From Minisyncoccota bacterium (lineage in GTDB: Bacteria; Patescibacteriota; Minisyncoccia; Phycocordibacterales; UBA1006), in the NCBI GenBank assembly GCA_021734445.1, contig JAIPIY010000005.1, forward strand, positions 1-55,209: DNA of 55,209 nucleotides. The letters are read 5' to 3'. Numbering within the stretch: position 1 is the first letter of the stretch; the number at the start of each line of letters is the position of its first letter. The position numbers and the translations under genes are program-made. The notes beneath the pieces were generated by a model that worked only from the letters and a program-made list of their open reading frames with translations, did not search any database and was not told where the DNA came from. Below, in pieces: positions 46,306-55,186 of this stretch.

Positions 46306-48258
46306 CTATTTAGCAAGGAAAACAGTGTTTGTTTTGAATGCTGTCAATCCTGATGTTACTTCTGGAGATCCGTCAGGAGCTGTATCAGAAATTTCATACC
46401 AGATTGAATCAATAGTGAATTTCTCTGCTGCATCATCTCCTCGAACGTAAACTGAGAATGTAAATTCTTCAGTGTCGCCCGCTGAAACCATGTAAGAGTT
46501 GTTTTCTTCAATATCGTTTTCAGCTTCAAGAGTCGCGCTGTCTACTGAACCTGAACCGTCTTGAGTAAATTCGATTCCTGAGTTTCCTGCAGTAGCAACT
46601 GTCAATGGAAGATAAATTGCATCATCTTCTGGGGCTGTTGCTTCGAATACGAATTTAGCAAGGAAGATATCTTCTTCACCAGCAGCAACACCATCAACAG
46701 CTTGGAATAGAGCTAGGCTCTTAGATACCAAAGTGAATGTAGGTGCATCAACTGACAAAGTATGTACTTTACCTGTTGCTGTTCCTGTTACAGTTAGAGT
46801 ATCTTCTCCTTCTGCATCAATGCTAGCTCCAGTTACGATAGCTTGAACAGTTGTTCCTGAGCCATAGTTAGGAGTTTGATCATTAAATGTTACGTAAACT
46901 TTAACATCTACAACATCTCCTGCTTCGATAACCATATCATCTTCGTTGAACTCAACTACGTAAGTAGCTGTTCCGTCACCGTTATTGATACCATCAACAG
47001 TAAGATCAGCTTCGTAAACTTCACCATCAATTTCTACCATAACTTCAGCAACGATTGCATCTGCAGAGTCTGATGCTGCAGTGTCTGCAGAGTCATCAAT
47101 TGTAAGGTCAACTGGAAGTTCTAGAAGCATTATATCTGATGAATCTTCGTCAACATCAAGTCGGAAAGCAAGAGCAAGATATTCATCTGAATCACCATCA
47201 TCTTCAACCATCAAGGTTGTTGAATCTGGATTAGCTGACCAAGTTTTGATAGCCATATCATCATCTACGTTAGCGTCATCGAAACCGAAAGTTTCCATAA
47301 CTTCTCCAGCATCAAGAGTACCGTCATCATCATTAGCATAAGCTTCTGAGAAGATAGCTCCTGTAGCGTCCATGTAACGCACTTGAGTTACAGCAACATC
47401 AAAGTCAGCAGTAACATCGTCAACTGTACCTAGAGTTTTCACTACAACGTATAGTTTTTCTTCTTCGTCTTCAGAAACTACAGCATCTGTAAGAGCGATA
47501 GATTTAGAGTATACTGAACCATCTTTAGAGAAATCAGAAGCATCCATAGCTCCTACTTCTTCTCCATCAAGCATTACAAGAACTTCATCAACGTATTTGT
47601 TCAAACGTGTTGAACCGTTTCCTGAATTGTTTTGGAATTGAACTTTAATGCTTGTTACAGCGATGTCTGATCCATCTGCTTCAAGATCAAGACCTAATAC
47701 GTTTTCTTCAGAGTCTTCTTTTACAGAAGATTCAACATCTGTTGATGTTTGATCAATTGTAAGATCTCCTGCTCCACCTTGTAGTCCTGTTGAAGGAGTA
47801 GTTGGTGTTGTAGGTACAACTGGTGCTGGAGCTACAACTACAGCTGTAGTTGCTGCTGTCAAAGCTGCACCTGTTGCAGGTCCTGCTACTCCGTCAGCTG
47901 TTAAACCTTTTGAAGCTTGGAAAGCCATAACAGCATTTTTAGTTGCTGGTCCGAATTTTCCGTCAACAGTCAAGTTGTGTCCAAGAGTGTTTAAAGCTGC
48001 TTGAAGACCTTGAGCGTTTGTTGCACCAGCTTGCAATGTTCCCATGTGAACATAAGATGAAGCTGAAGGTGCTGAAACCGCTGATGGGTTTCCTGATAAT
48101 GCTGCGATTTGTGCCATCAATGTGTTAATCATTGCTTGCAGTTCTTCTACAGTCTGAGCTTTTGCTGGTGTTGCAAATGAGAACATTGCACCCAAAGCAA
48201 AAACTGAAACTAATGCTCCTACGAATACATTCGTAAGATTAATTTTATTTGTTTGCAT
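46306..48258 (-). CDS. S-layer-like secreted protein with an N-terminal PG_binding_1 domain
   Basis: 650 aa. Signal peptide (LTNVFVGALVSVFALGAMFSFATPAKA, cleavage near residue 34). A short coiled coil (TVEELQAMINTLMAQIAALSG) is followed by PG_binding_1 (LQAALNTLGHNLTVDGKFGPATKNAVMAFQASKGL, near 85-120), and a Thr/Pro linker. The remaining 480 residues are acidic, Asp- and Val-rich Ig-like beta domains. The biased, uniform codon use, long leader and two terminators suggest a very highly expressed gene, so it may be the main surface-layer protein. Identity as an S-layer is inference. Confidence 0.85.
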   Translation of the reverse strand: MQTNKINLTNVFVGALVSVFALGAMFSFATPAKAQTVEELQAMINTLMAQIAALSGNPSAVSAPSASSYVHMGTLQAGATNAQGLQAALNTLGHNLTVDGKFGPATKNAVMAFQASKGLTADGVAGPATGAALTAATTAVVVAPAPVVPTTPTTPSTGLQGGAGDLTIDQTSTDVESSVKEDSEENVLGLDLEADGSDIAVTSIKVQFQNNSGNGSTRLNKYVDEVLVMLDGEEVGAMDASDFSKDGSVYSKSIALTDAVVSEDEEEKLYVVVKTLGTVDDVTADFDVAVTQVRYMDATGAIFSEAYANDDDGTLDAGEVMETFGFDDANVDDDMAIKTWSANPDSTTLMVEDDGDSDEYLALAFRLDVDEDSSDIMLLELPVDLTIDDSADTAASDSADAIVAEVMVEIDGEVYEADLTVDGINNGDGTATYVVEFNEDDMVIEAGDVVDVKVYVTFNDQTPNYGSGTTVQAIVTGASIDAEGEDTLTVTGTATGKVHTLSVDAPTFTLVSKSLALFQAVDGVAAGEEDIFLAKFVFEATAPEDDAIYLPLTVATAGNSGIEFTQDGSGSVDSATLEAENDIEENNSYMVSAGDTEEFTFSVYVRGDDAAEKFTIDSIWYEISDTAPDGSPEVTSGLTAFKTNTVFLAK

Positions 48259-48581
48259 ATATATTACTAAAAACTTTTAATACTTATAAGTACTTATAAA
48301 TATTCATACAGATATTTCTACCTATATGAATCTGGGGGTGTACACCCCGCACAGGAAGAGATAATCGAAATTGGTTACTTCCTCTTCTGCGTTGTGTACA
48401 CACCCGGTGATACATGTTTTCGACAAATGTATCAATTCTAAATCACACCGAGTGTGAGTTAAGAAACGAAATTATTTTTTTCTCTATTTAATTGGAAATG
48501 ATCGGGACATTCAGAATACATGCAATACAGAAAGGATTTCCCCATCTGTTTTATATGTCTATCAGCGATTCTTTGCACCTA
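48259..48581 (-). promoter_or_regulatory. Long structured 5' leader of the S-layer-like gene
   Basis: About 320 nt between the predicted transcript start and the ATG. Hairpins in RNA sense: CACACTCGGTGTG (near 48448), TGATACAT/ATGTATCA (near 48410-48436), and a long imperfect stem between GGGTGTGTACAC..CAGAAGAGGAAG and CTCTTCCTGTGCGGGGTGTACACCC (48333-48408). No ORF is seen. Confidence 0.6.
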
Positions 48582-48587
48582 TGTAAT

Positions 48588-48616
48588 AGTATACGTGGTT
48601 TTATATAAAGATGCAA
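48588..48616 (-). promoter_or_regulatory. Promoter of the S-layer-like gene
   Basis: TTGCAT, 17-bp spacer, TATACT on the minus strand. It is the best promoter-like sequence in the 650-bp gap. The stretch 48617-48918 beyond it shows no gene or clear signal. Confidence 0.5.
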
Positions 48617-48918
48617 CAAGTCAATGTGCACCTGTGGAAAACTTTGTATTTTTTACATGGTGGTGCTGAATTTTTAGTGTACCAGTCTTCTGTAGATAAT
48701 GACGGGCGGGGCTGGGTTTTATGACAAGGAAAATTGTTGGACAATGGTATGATTTGTATGTCAAATCCCCTGTTTTAGTTACCACCTGCATATCGACAAA
48801 GGCAGAGTTTCTAGAAAATGCGCCATATAAAAGATGATTTCTAGTTTCCCATAAATACGTTATCTAGCAAGGGTTTTATAGAATCAATATCAATTCATTT
48901 CATGTAGTTTTTTAAAAG

Positions 48919-49123
48919 GTATTCATTACTTTTTGCATGCCCAAAAAGTAACCAAAAATGGCACCGCTCATACTCTCTGTGAATAATGATAAGCATGGTT
49001 TTGTATTATTTTTCTAAACTCCTCCCGCTGGTCGTCAAACAATAGAAAAATTAGAAACATACAAAACCATGCATCATTATCATCACAAAGAGTATAGGCG
49101 GAATGAGCTACGGAAATGCAATT
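48919..49123 (+). repeat. Left arm of a ~205-bp inverted repeat
   Basis: Matches the reverse complement of 50451-50656 with two or three differences. The arm is itself a large imperfect palindrome (ATACTCTCTGTGA...AGCATGGTTTTGTAT against ATACAAAACCATGC...CACAAAGAGTAT), and begins with a hairpin TTACTTTTTG...CAAAAAGTAA. Confidence 0.95.
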
Positions 49124-49154
49124 CGTAGCTAGCGACCCTGCACGAGAAAGCGTT

Positions 49155-49301
49155 AAAAAAATCACCTCAAAAGTCTGTGAAGCAAAACATATGTTTGAGA
49201 GAAACGAGTTTATGTTTTGTAAGGCTTTTGAGGTGATTTTTAGTTTTCGAATGCGGGTCTGGTTTTTTTGTATTACTTTTTTGCCACCAAAAAAGTAATA
49301 A
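49155..49301. repeat. Two hairpins between the left arm and the regulator gene
   Basis: AAAATCACCTCAAAAG pairs with CTTTTGAGGTGATTTT (49155-49242) with an inner AAAACATA/TATGTTTT. ATTACTTTTTTG/CAAAAAAGTAAT (49271-49301) resembles the hairpin at the outer tips of the repeat arms. The second may end transcription of the regulator gene. Confidence 0.7.
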
Positions 49302-49332
49302 GATTTCAAGAAAAAAGTAGTGAATTTTTATT

Positions 49333-50343
49333 TTAAAAATTTGTAACTAATTTATATTTCACCCATCTCTTCTCCCCTGATCGAGCTATCTTTCCATCTG
49401 ATACCAGCGACAGCAAATCGCGTTGGATAGTTTTAACGGACACGTGTGGGAATCTATCAGTGATGTCCTTTATAGAATATTCATGTCCTTTATCAAAGAT
49501 TGCTAACACCTGTCGTATACGAATATTTTGATTGTCCTTTTGCATCTGAGTGAAGTCTTTTTGTTTTTGTTTCACATCTTTGTTTTCAATAGTTTCTGAA
49601 GAGGTAAGTATTTTTGATTCTGATGAAGTGTCTTTTAGAGATACCGCTATGTCTGATTTTTGTGATTCATATCGGACACTATTTTCTATTCTATCGGACA
49701 TGGTTGTTTCATGTCCTTTATCATGTCCAATAGAATTATCTTGTTTCCGTGCAGTTCGCAATGTATCAAACAATGGCATATCAAATAATTGTGTCGATAG
49801 TTGCACCGCGTCATTATGCACAGATGTTTGTCGTCCATGAGAATGACGAGAAGTCCCACCTGATACAGCATGTAAATTTTGTAATTCTGATTCTAATGTT
49901 CCCTGTAACTTGGTTATCTCTTCGATCAAAATATGTGCGTTCATGGTTGATATAAACCGCAATGATTCCATCATGGTAATCAATGAAATTAATGTCTCGC
50001 TGTGAGTGATAGATTGTGCCAACATGCGCACGCGATCATGATGTGACAAAGCCATACAGGAAAACAAATCTGAAACCAAAGAAACTCCTAATCCACGAAT
50101 CCGTGTCTTTAATGGTTCGGTATCTTCAAAGAAATCTGTCACCATATAGATGGCCGTTATAATTTTTTCTGCCTTCTTTCCAAATGAGAAGAATGTCTGA
50201 TTGTCTTTATGAGAATAAAAGAATTCACCAGTGTTTGTAAGGGTATTTTGAACCGATGTCGTATTGATGTCTGATAGAGACCCAGCAGTATGTCCTTTTG
50301 AAAAAGTTGCTATGTCCTTTTGAGAGATTTCATTTTGGTTCAT
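49333..50343 (-). CDS. HTH (DeoR-type winged helix) regulator-like protein inside inverted repeats
   Basis: About 336 aa from ATG 50343. The N-terminal half holds a conserved-looking domain (GEFFYSHKDNQTFFSFGKKAEKIITAIYMVTDFFEDTEPLKTRIRGLGVSLVSD) followed by helices (ISTMNAHILIEEITKLQGTLESEL). A charged disordered middle leads to a C-terminal winged helix (RQVLAIFDKGHEYSIKDITDRFPHVSVKTIQRDLLSLVSDGKIARSG). The frame is open to 50505, giving a hydrophobic stretch, but that ATG lies in the repeat, and a promoter (TTGCAC-17-TATAAT) lies just before 50343. The coding DNA contains five exact ATGTCCTTT copies (minus strand AAAGGACAT) read in two frames (KGH and KDI). Confidence 0.8.
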   Translation of the reverse strand: MNQNEISQKDIATFSKGHTAGSLSDINTTSVQNTLTNTGEFFYSHKDNQTFFSFGKKAEKIITAIYMVTDFFEDTEPLKTRIRGLGVSLVSDLFSCMALSHHDRVRMLAQSITHSETLISLITMMESLRFISTMNAHILIEEITKLQGTLESELQNLHAVSGGTSRHSHGRQTSVHNDAVQLSTQLFDMPLFDTLRTARKQDNSIGHDKGHETTMSDRIENSVRYESQKSDIAVSLKDTSSESKILTSSETIENKDVKQKQKDFTQMQKDNQNIRIRQVLAIFDKGHEYSIKDITDRFPHVSVKTIQRDLLSLVSDGKIARSGEKRWVKYKLVTNF

Positions 50344-50365
50344 ATCTGCATGTCTTTTATGACGA

Positions 50366-50405
50366 ATAATGTGTCCATTATAAAGGAAAGAAAAGAAGAG
50401 TGCAA
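50366..50405 (-). promoter_or_regulatory. Promoter and palindromic operator of the HTH gene
   Basis: TTGCAC, 17 bp, TATAAT (50378-50383 on the minus strand), about 35 bp before the ATG. ATAATG-GACA-CATTAT (50366-50381) is an inverted repeat over the -10 box and start point, containing a relative of the internal AAAGGACAT motif. Confidence 0.6.
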
Positions 50406-50450
50406 CCACAAATAGTAAAAAGTACAAAGAAAAGAGAAAGAAGGAAATAC

Positions 50451-50656
50451 AATTGCATTTCCGTAGCTCATTCCGCCTATACTCTTTGTGATGATAATGA
50501 TGCATGGTTTTGTATGTTTCTAATTTTTCTACTGTTTGACGACCAGCGGGAGGAGTTTAGAAAAATAATACAAAACCATGCTTATCATTATTCACAGAGA
50601 GTATGAGCGGTGCCGTTTTTGGTTACTTTTTGGGCATGCAAAAAGTAATGAATACT
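50451..50656 (-). repeat. Right arm of the ~205-bp inverted repeat
   Basis: Reverse complement of 48919-49123, nearly identical. It ends 98 bp before ftsK. Its outer tip carries the TTACTTTTTGGGCATGCAAAAAGTAA hairpin. Confidence 0.95.
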
Positions 50657-50753
50657 CTAAGAAAAAGGTTACATGTAGTGAATGTTTATTTATAAAAAAC
50701 CACAAAACCAAAGCTAGTATTCACTCCCCTTTTTTGATATAATTGTTACATAT

Positions 50754-52979
50754 ATGGCACGAAAAAAGGAATCAACACCCATGTTCGGAGAACGCACAAA
50801 ACGATGGATATTACTATCCATTCTTTCTTTTATTACCCTCGTATTTTTTTTAGGAAGCATTCAATCATCAGGGATGCTGGGTGTCTACGCACATGATTTT
50901 GCAGTATGGTTATTTGGTTTTGGTTTTCTTATTATTCCCCTTTCGCTCACAGGTATCATTATCGGTATTATTAAAAAAGAATCTTTTTCTGATCATATAC
51001 ATGCAGTATGGAAAGGTGTTATTGCATTAATTTCTTTGCTGACTTTTATACATATACTATCTCCAGATATGACCCACGGAGGAATCATTGGTTCGTTTGT
51101 GGGAAATACTTTTATTACACTGATGGGGTCCGTTATCGCGGGTATTGTATCAGTAACAGGTGCCGGTGTAGGTCTATTGTTATTATTGGATAGATCAGTA
51201 CATGACATGTCATGGTTTACCAAATTACAAGAAATCCTTGTACGACCTATCCCCCTATTTGGAAAAAACAAAGACACTGACGAAGATGTGGCAGAAGATT
51301 TTGAAACTGAAGAAGATGACGAAGAAGAAATCAATCCAAAACCTATCAAAACGACTGACGGAATTATTCCACCTGCAATCAAAAAAGCGATGATGAAAAT
51401 TTCTGATGATGAAGAGATAGACATTCCTACACCAAAACCCTTGGTGCGATTGTCCCCTTTCACTCCCCCGCCGTTGGACCTATTGGAAAATGACAAAGGT
51501 AAACCATCTGTGGGAGACATCAAAGCAAATGGAAATATGATCCAACGAACGTTGGCGAATTTTGGTATCAATGTAGAGATGGATGAAATATCAATTGGAC
51601 CCACCGTAACACGATATTCATTGAAACCTGCCGAAGGGGTGAAACTGTCTCGTATCATTGGATTGCAAAATGATTTGGCATTGGCATTGGCTGCCCACCC
51701 TATTCGTATAGAAGCACCCATCCCGGGAAAATCTTTGGTGGGTATCGAAATACCGAACAAGACAAAAGCAATGGTTGGATTAGGAACATTATTTGCAGAT
51801 GCACAATTTACCGGTTCTGATAAACCATTGTTGTTGGCGCTGGGTAAAGGAGTATCCGGTCGTGCACATTATGCGAATCTGGCAAAGATGCCCCATTTGC
51901 TATTGGCAGGTGCAACAGGTTCTGGAAAATCAGTAACTATTCACGCATTAGTAACATCACTATTATATCGAAATGCACCAGAAGATTTACGATTCATTAT
52001 GATCGATCCAAAACGTGTTGAATTAACATTATACAATTCAATCCCCCATTTATTGACCCCCGTAATCACCGAAGCAAAAAAATCTATTCTCTCTTTGAAA
52101 TGGGCAGCGAAAGAAATGGATAGAAGATACAATATATTAGAAAATGAAAAAGTTCGTGACATTCAGTCATATCATAATACGATTGTACGACCTGCATATG
52201 AAAAAGCTCAGAAAAAAGGCCAAACTGAAGACGACGTCGAATTACCAGAACGTATGCCGTATATTGTGGTTATTATCGATGAACTAGCTGACCTAATGCA
52301 AGCATATCCACGAGAATTAGAATCAAACATTGTGCGTCTGGCACAAATGAGCCGTGCGGTAGGTATCCACCTGATTCTCTCTACCCAACGACCATCAGTA
52401 AACGTTATTACCGGTCTCATCAAGGCAAACGTACCATCACGTATCGCATTACAGGTTTCCTCACAAATAGATTCACGTACTATTTTGGATGCATCTGGTG
52501 CAGAAAAACTATTAGGTGCCGGAGACATGCTGTATCAAACAGGAGACATGTCAAAACCAGAACGAGCGCAATCTGCATTTATATCAGAAGACGAGGTAAA
52601 ACGAGTAGTAAAACATTTGGCACGAGCCTACGCAGATATGCCACCGGATGAGAGTATTATCTTCCCTGACACCATGGCGGACGATAAATCAATCAGTTCG
52701 ATGTCATTAGAAGATGGTGATGATGACGATGATTTGTATGAAGAAGCAAAACAGGTAGTCATTGATGCTAAAAAAGCATCCACATCATATCTGCAAAGAA
52801 AATTAAAGATTGGTTATGCCCGAGCTGCACGATTGATGGACATATTAGAAGAACGCGGGGTTGTTGGCCCTGCAGATGGTGCAAAACCACGAGAAGTATT
52901 AGTGGGACAATCTGATTCTTTTTCAGACTCACCCGATGATACTGGTGAAGATGACGAAGAAGATAAAGGAGGATTTTAA
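50754..52979 (+). CDS. ftsK: DNA translocase FtsK/SpoIIIE
   Basis: Pumps DNA through the division septum. 741 aa. Four N-terminal membrane helices (16-160), then an acidic linker (DEDVAEDFETEEDDEEEI). The motor has LLLAGATGSGKSV (Walker A) and IVVIIDELADLM (Walker B), preceded by ISIGPTVTRYSLKPAEGVK. ILSTQRPSVNVITGLIKANVPSRIAL is the FtsK signature. The C-terminal gamma winged helix (SYLQRKLKIGYARAARLMDILEERGVVGP) binds KOPS-like sequences. A long acidic tail ends it. TATAAT lies 10 bp before the start, so the leader is extremely short. First gene of a plus-strand group with recA. Confidence 0.97.
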   Translation: MARKKESTPMFGERTKRWILLSILSFITLVFFLGSIQSSGMLGVYAHDFAVWLFGFGFLIIPLSLTGIIIGIIKKESFSDHIHAVWKGVIALISLLTFIHILSPDMTHGGIIGSFVGNTFITLMGSVIAGIVSVTGAGVGLLLLLDRSVHDMSWFTKLQEILVRPIPLFGKNKDTDEDVAEDFETEEDDEEEINPKPIKTTDGIIPPAIKKAMMKISDDEEIDIPTPKPLVRLSPFTPPPLDLLENDKGKPSVGDIKANGNMIQRTLANFGINVEMDEISIGPTVTRYSLKPAEGVKLSRIIGLQNDLALALAAHPIRIEAPIPGKSLVGIEIPNKTKAMVGLGTLFADAQFTGSDKPLLLALGKGVSGRAHYANLAKMPHLLLAGATGSGKSVTIHALVTSLLYRNAPEDLRFIMIDPKRVELTLYNSIPHLLTPVITEAKKSILSLKWAAKEMDRRYNILENEKVRDIQSYHNTIVRPAYEKAQKKGQTEDDVELPERMPYIVVIIDELADLMQAYPRELESNIVRLAQMSRAVGIHLILSTQRPSVNVITGLIKANVPSRIALQVSSQIDSRTILDASGAEKLLGAGDMLYQTGDMSKPERAQSAFISEDEVKRVVKHLARAYADMPPDESIIFPDTMADDKSISSMSLEDGDDDDDLYEEAKQVVIDAKKASTSYLQRKLKIGYARAARLMDILEERGVVGPADGAKPREVLVGQSDSFSDSPDDTGEDDEEDKGGF

Positions 52980-52981
52980 CC

Positions 52982-53461
52982 ATGTTATACAAAGATACCC
53001 CTTATACATTAGGTGCTTATAGCAAAAAACCAATTTGGTCTTATATCTCTTTGGGTATAGGGGGTATTGTGGCTATTCTTGTGGTTATTTTTTTGAGTTC
53101 TCGCGTCTATGGTATTATTATGGGACCTCAAATAGTGGTTGATACCCCTACCCCATGGCAAGAAATTACCGAAGGTTGGGTAGAAGTTTCAGGAACGATC
53201 AAATATGTTTCCAGTGCAAAAATCAACGGACGAACATTGGTATTACACACAGATAATTCATTTCAAGAAACCATTGCAGTTGTTCCAGGATATACTATAC
53301 TGGAGATAACTGCACAAGACCGTTTTGGACATGAGAATTCTGTTTCTATCCCAATTACACGAGATGATATACCTATTCCCCCACCAGAAATTGAAGCAGA
53401 ACCAAATGAGACAGAAAATATATTAGAAACAAGTGAAGAGAGTAATAATTTAGAAATATAA
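52982..53461 (+). CDS. Membrane-anchored Ig-like protein, 159 aa
   Basis: One membrane helix ([21 protein letters not shown], 22-42) and an extracytoplasmic beta domain with [35 protein letters not shown]... [20 protein letters not shown], resembling bacterial Ig-like modules. An acidic tail ([14 protein letters not shown]) follows. It starts 2 bp after ftsK stops and has a clear Shine-Dalgarno (GGAGG, within the ftsK end), so it is translated from the ftsK mRNA. Its position between ftsK and recA is noted; function unknown. Confidence 0.8.
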   Translation: MLYKDTPYTLGAYSKKPIWSYISLGIGGIVAILVVIFLSSRVYGIIMGPQIVVDTPTPWQEITEGWVEVSGTIKYVSSAKINGRTLVLHTDNSFQETIAVVPGYTILEITAQDRFGHENSVSIPITRDDIPIPPPEIEAEPNETENILETSEESNNLEI

Positions 53462-53472
53462 TACTATATCAT

Positions 53473-54531
53473 ATGGCAAAAAAACCAGCAAAAGAAAAGA
53501 TGGTATCAACAGGTGAAGGAGCAAAAGACGTAGCAGCAGCTATGAAAATGATCCAAACAAAATTTGGAGAAGGTTCTATTATGAAATTGGGCGAAGCCCC
53601 AAAAGTAGACATTGGTGTTGTTCCTACAGGATCTTTGGGATTAGACCAGGCATTGGGCGTAGGTGGTCTTCCCCGAGGAAGAATCGTTGAAATCTTTGGA
53701 CCAGAATCATCTGGAAAAACAACATTAACATTGCATGTAATTGCCGAGGCTCAAAAAACAGGTGGAACCTGTGCATTTATCGATGCGGAACATGCAATGG
53801 ATCCTGAATATGCAAAAAAACTAGGTGTTAAAATTGATGACCTTCTTATTTCCCAACCAGATACCGGAGAACAAGCTTTGGAAATCGTTGAAACATTGGT
53901 TCGATCAGGAGCTATTGATGTTATTGTAGTCGATTCAGTTGCTGCATTGACACCAAAAGATGAAATCGAAGGAGATATGGGTGCGCACCATGTTGGAAAA
54001 CAAGCGAGATTAATGTCTCAGGCTTTACGAAAATTAACTGCAATCACACATAAATCAAAAACTATTGTTATTTTCATTAACCAAATTCGTATGCAAATCG
54101 GGGTTATGTTTGGAAATCCAGAAACTACCCCAGGTGGAAAGGCTTTGAAATTCTATACATCTGTACGATTGGATATCCGAAAGATTGCACAAATTAAAAA
54201 AGGAGAAGAAGTAGTAGGTGCACGAACCCGTGTCAAAGTAGTAAAAAACAAGGTTGCTGCCCCATTTCGACAAACTGAATTTGATATTATTTACAACGAA
54301 GGAATTTCGAAGCAAGGTGAGATATTAGCCTTGGGAGAAAAATATGATATTATTCAAAAATCTGGTGCATCGTACAGCTATCTACAAAAAGGAAAAGATG
54401 GCGTCGAAGAAAAAATGCCATTGGGTCGTGGATATGACGCATCTCGAACATTTTTGCGTGAAAATCCAAAAGTAGAGAAAGATTTAGAAAAACAAATCAT
54501 GAAGAAACTTCTTGAAGAAACTTCGGCATAA
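53473..54531 (+). CDS. recA: Recombinase RecA
   Basis: Strand exchange in homologous recombination. 352 aa. Walker [10 protein letters not shown], Walker [11 protein letters not shown], the L1 loop [21 protein letters not shown] and L2 [28 protein letters not shown] all match. The C-terminus is short and keeps little of the acidic tail of E. coli RecA. It lies 11 bp downstream of the Ig-like gene. TATAAT ends 10 bp before the ATG, so a second, recA-specific near-leaderless transcript is possible. No LexA box is evident. Confidence 0.98.
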   Translation: MAKKPAKEKMVSTGEGAKDVAAAMKMIQTKFGEGSIMKLGEAPKVDIGVVPTGSLGLDQALGVGGLPRGRIVEIFGPESSGKTTLTLHVIAEAQKTGGTCAFIDAEHAMDPEYAKKLGVKIDDLLISQPDTGEQALEIVETLVRSGAIDVIVVDSVAALTPKDEIEGDMGAHHVGKQARLMSQALRKLTAITHKSKTIVIFINQIRMQIGVMFGNPETTPGGKALKFYTSVRLDIRKIAQIKKGEEVVGARTRVKVVKNKVAAPFRQTEFDIIYNEGISKQGEILALGEKYDIIQKSGASYSYLQKGKDGVEEKMPLGRGYDASRTFLRENPKVEKDLEKQIMKKLLEETSA

Positions 54532-54584
54532 ACCCCCTACCCTGTTTCAAGAATTTTTATTAATCACATAACTGAAGGACGAAC

Positions 54585-55175
54585 ATGCTAGAATACAATG
54601 AAATTACATTACGAAAAATTATTATCTTTGAAGGTACTCCGCACGAAGTATTGGCTTCGCACGTATTTCGAAAGCAACAACGAAAACCTGTAAACGCAAC
54701 AAAATTACGCAATCTGTTAACCGGGGGTGTCACTGAAGTTTCTTTTCAGGTTCAAGACAAGGTAGAAGAAGCAGATATCAGCACACGTAAAATGGTATTT
54801 CTTTACAAGAATGCAAAAAATAACGAATACTGGTTTGCAGAAGAAAAAGATCGTAGTAAACGATTTACCATTGATGAAAATATTATTGGATCCCCTGCTC
54901 AGTTTTTGAAAGAAAATGCATTAGTTGATGTAGTTATCTTTACTGATGATGAAGATGAAGAAAAAATCATTGGTGTTCGATTAGCACATAAATTAGATCT
55001 CAAGGTTGTAGATGCTCCACCATCTATCAAGGGTAACACCGCAACCGGAGGAAACAAACAAGCCACATTGGAAACTGGCGCCGTGGTGAATGTTCCCCTA
55101 TTCATTAATATTGGGGATCTGGTCAAAATAAATACCGAAACAGGAGAATACGTAGAGCGTGCAGAGAAAAATTAG
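54585..55175 (+). CDS. efp: Translation elongation factor P with an atypical tip loop
   Basis: Rescues ribosomes stalled at polyproline. All three beta-barrel domains are present; KLRNLLTGG and GNTATGGNKQATLETGAVVNVPLFINIGDLVKINTETGEYVERA are family signatures. In E. coli the modified Lys34 lies in KPGKGQA; the aligned loop here is RKQQRKP, with Gln at the Lys34 position and Arg/Lys next to it. About 10 extra residues lie in domain 2-3 (FTDDEDEEKI). 196 aa. No epmA-like gene is in the window. GAAGGA precedes the ATG at a normal distance. Confidence 0.95.
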   Translation: MLEYNEITLRKIIIFEGTPHEVLASHVFRKQQRKPVNATKLRNLLTGGVTEVSFQVQDKVEEADISTRKMVFLYKNAKNNEYWFAEEKDRSKRFTIDENIIGSPAQFLKENALVDVVIFTDDEDEEKIIGVRLAHKLDLKVVDAPPSIKGNTATGGNKQATLETGAVVNVPLFINIGDLVKINTETGEYVERAEKN

Positions 55176-55186
55176 TTTTCTACACA

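Noticed and set aside
48968-49309. ORF encoding a peptide also found in the right repeat arm (50400-50606)
   Set aside because: The shared peptide only reflects the inverted repeats; no start signals, and the ORF runs through hairpins.
50993-51760. Minus-strand 255-aa ORF inside ftsK
   Set aside because: Shadow of ftsK; composition reflects antisense of its linker and beta domain.
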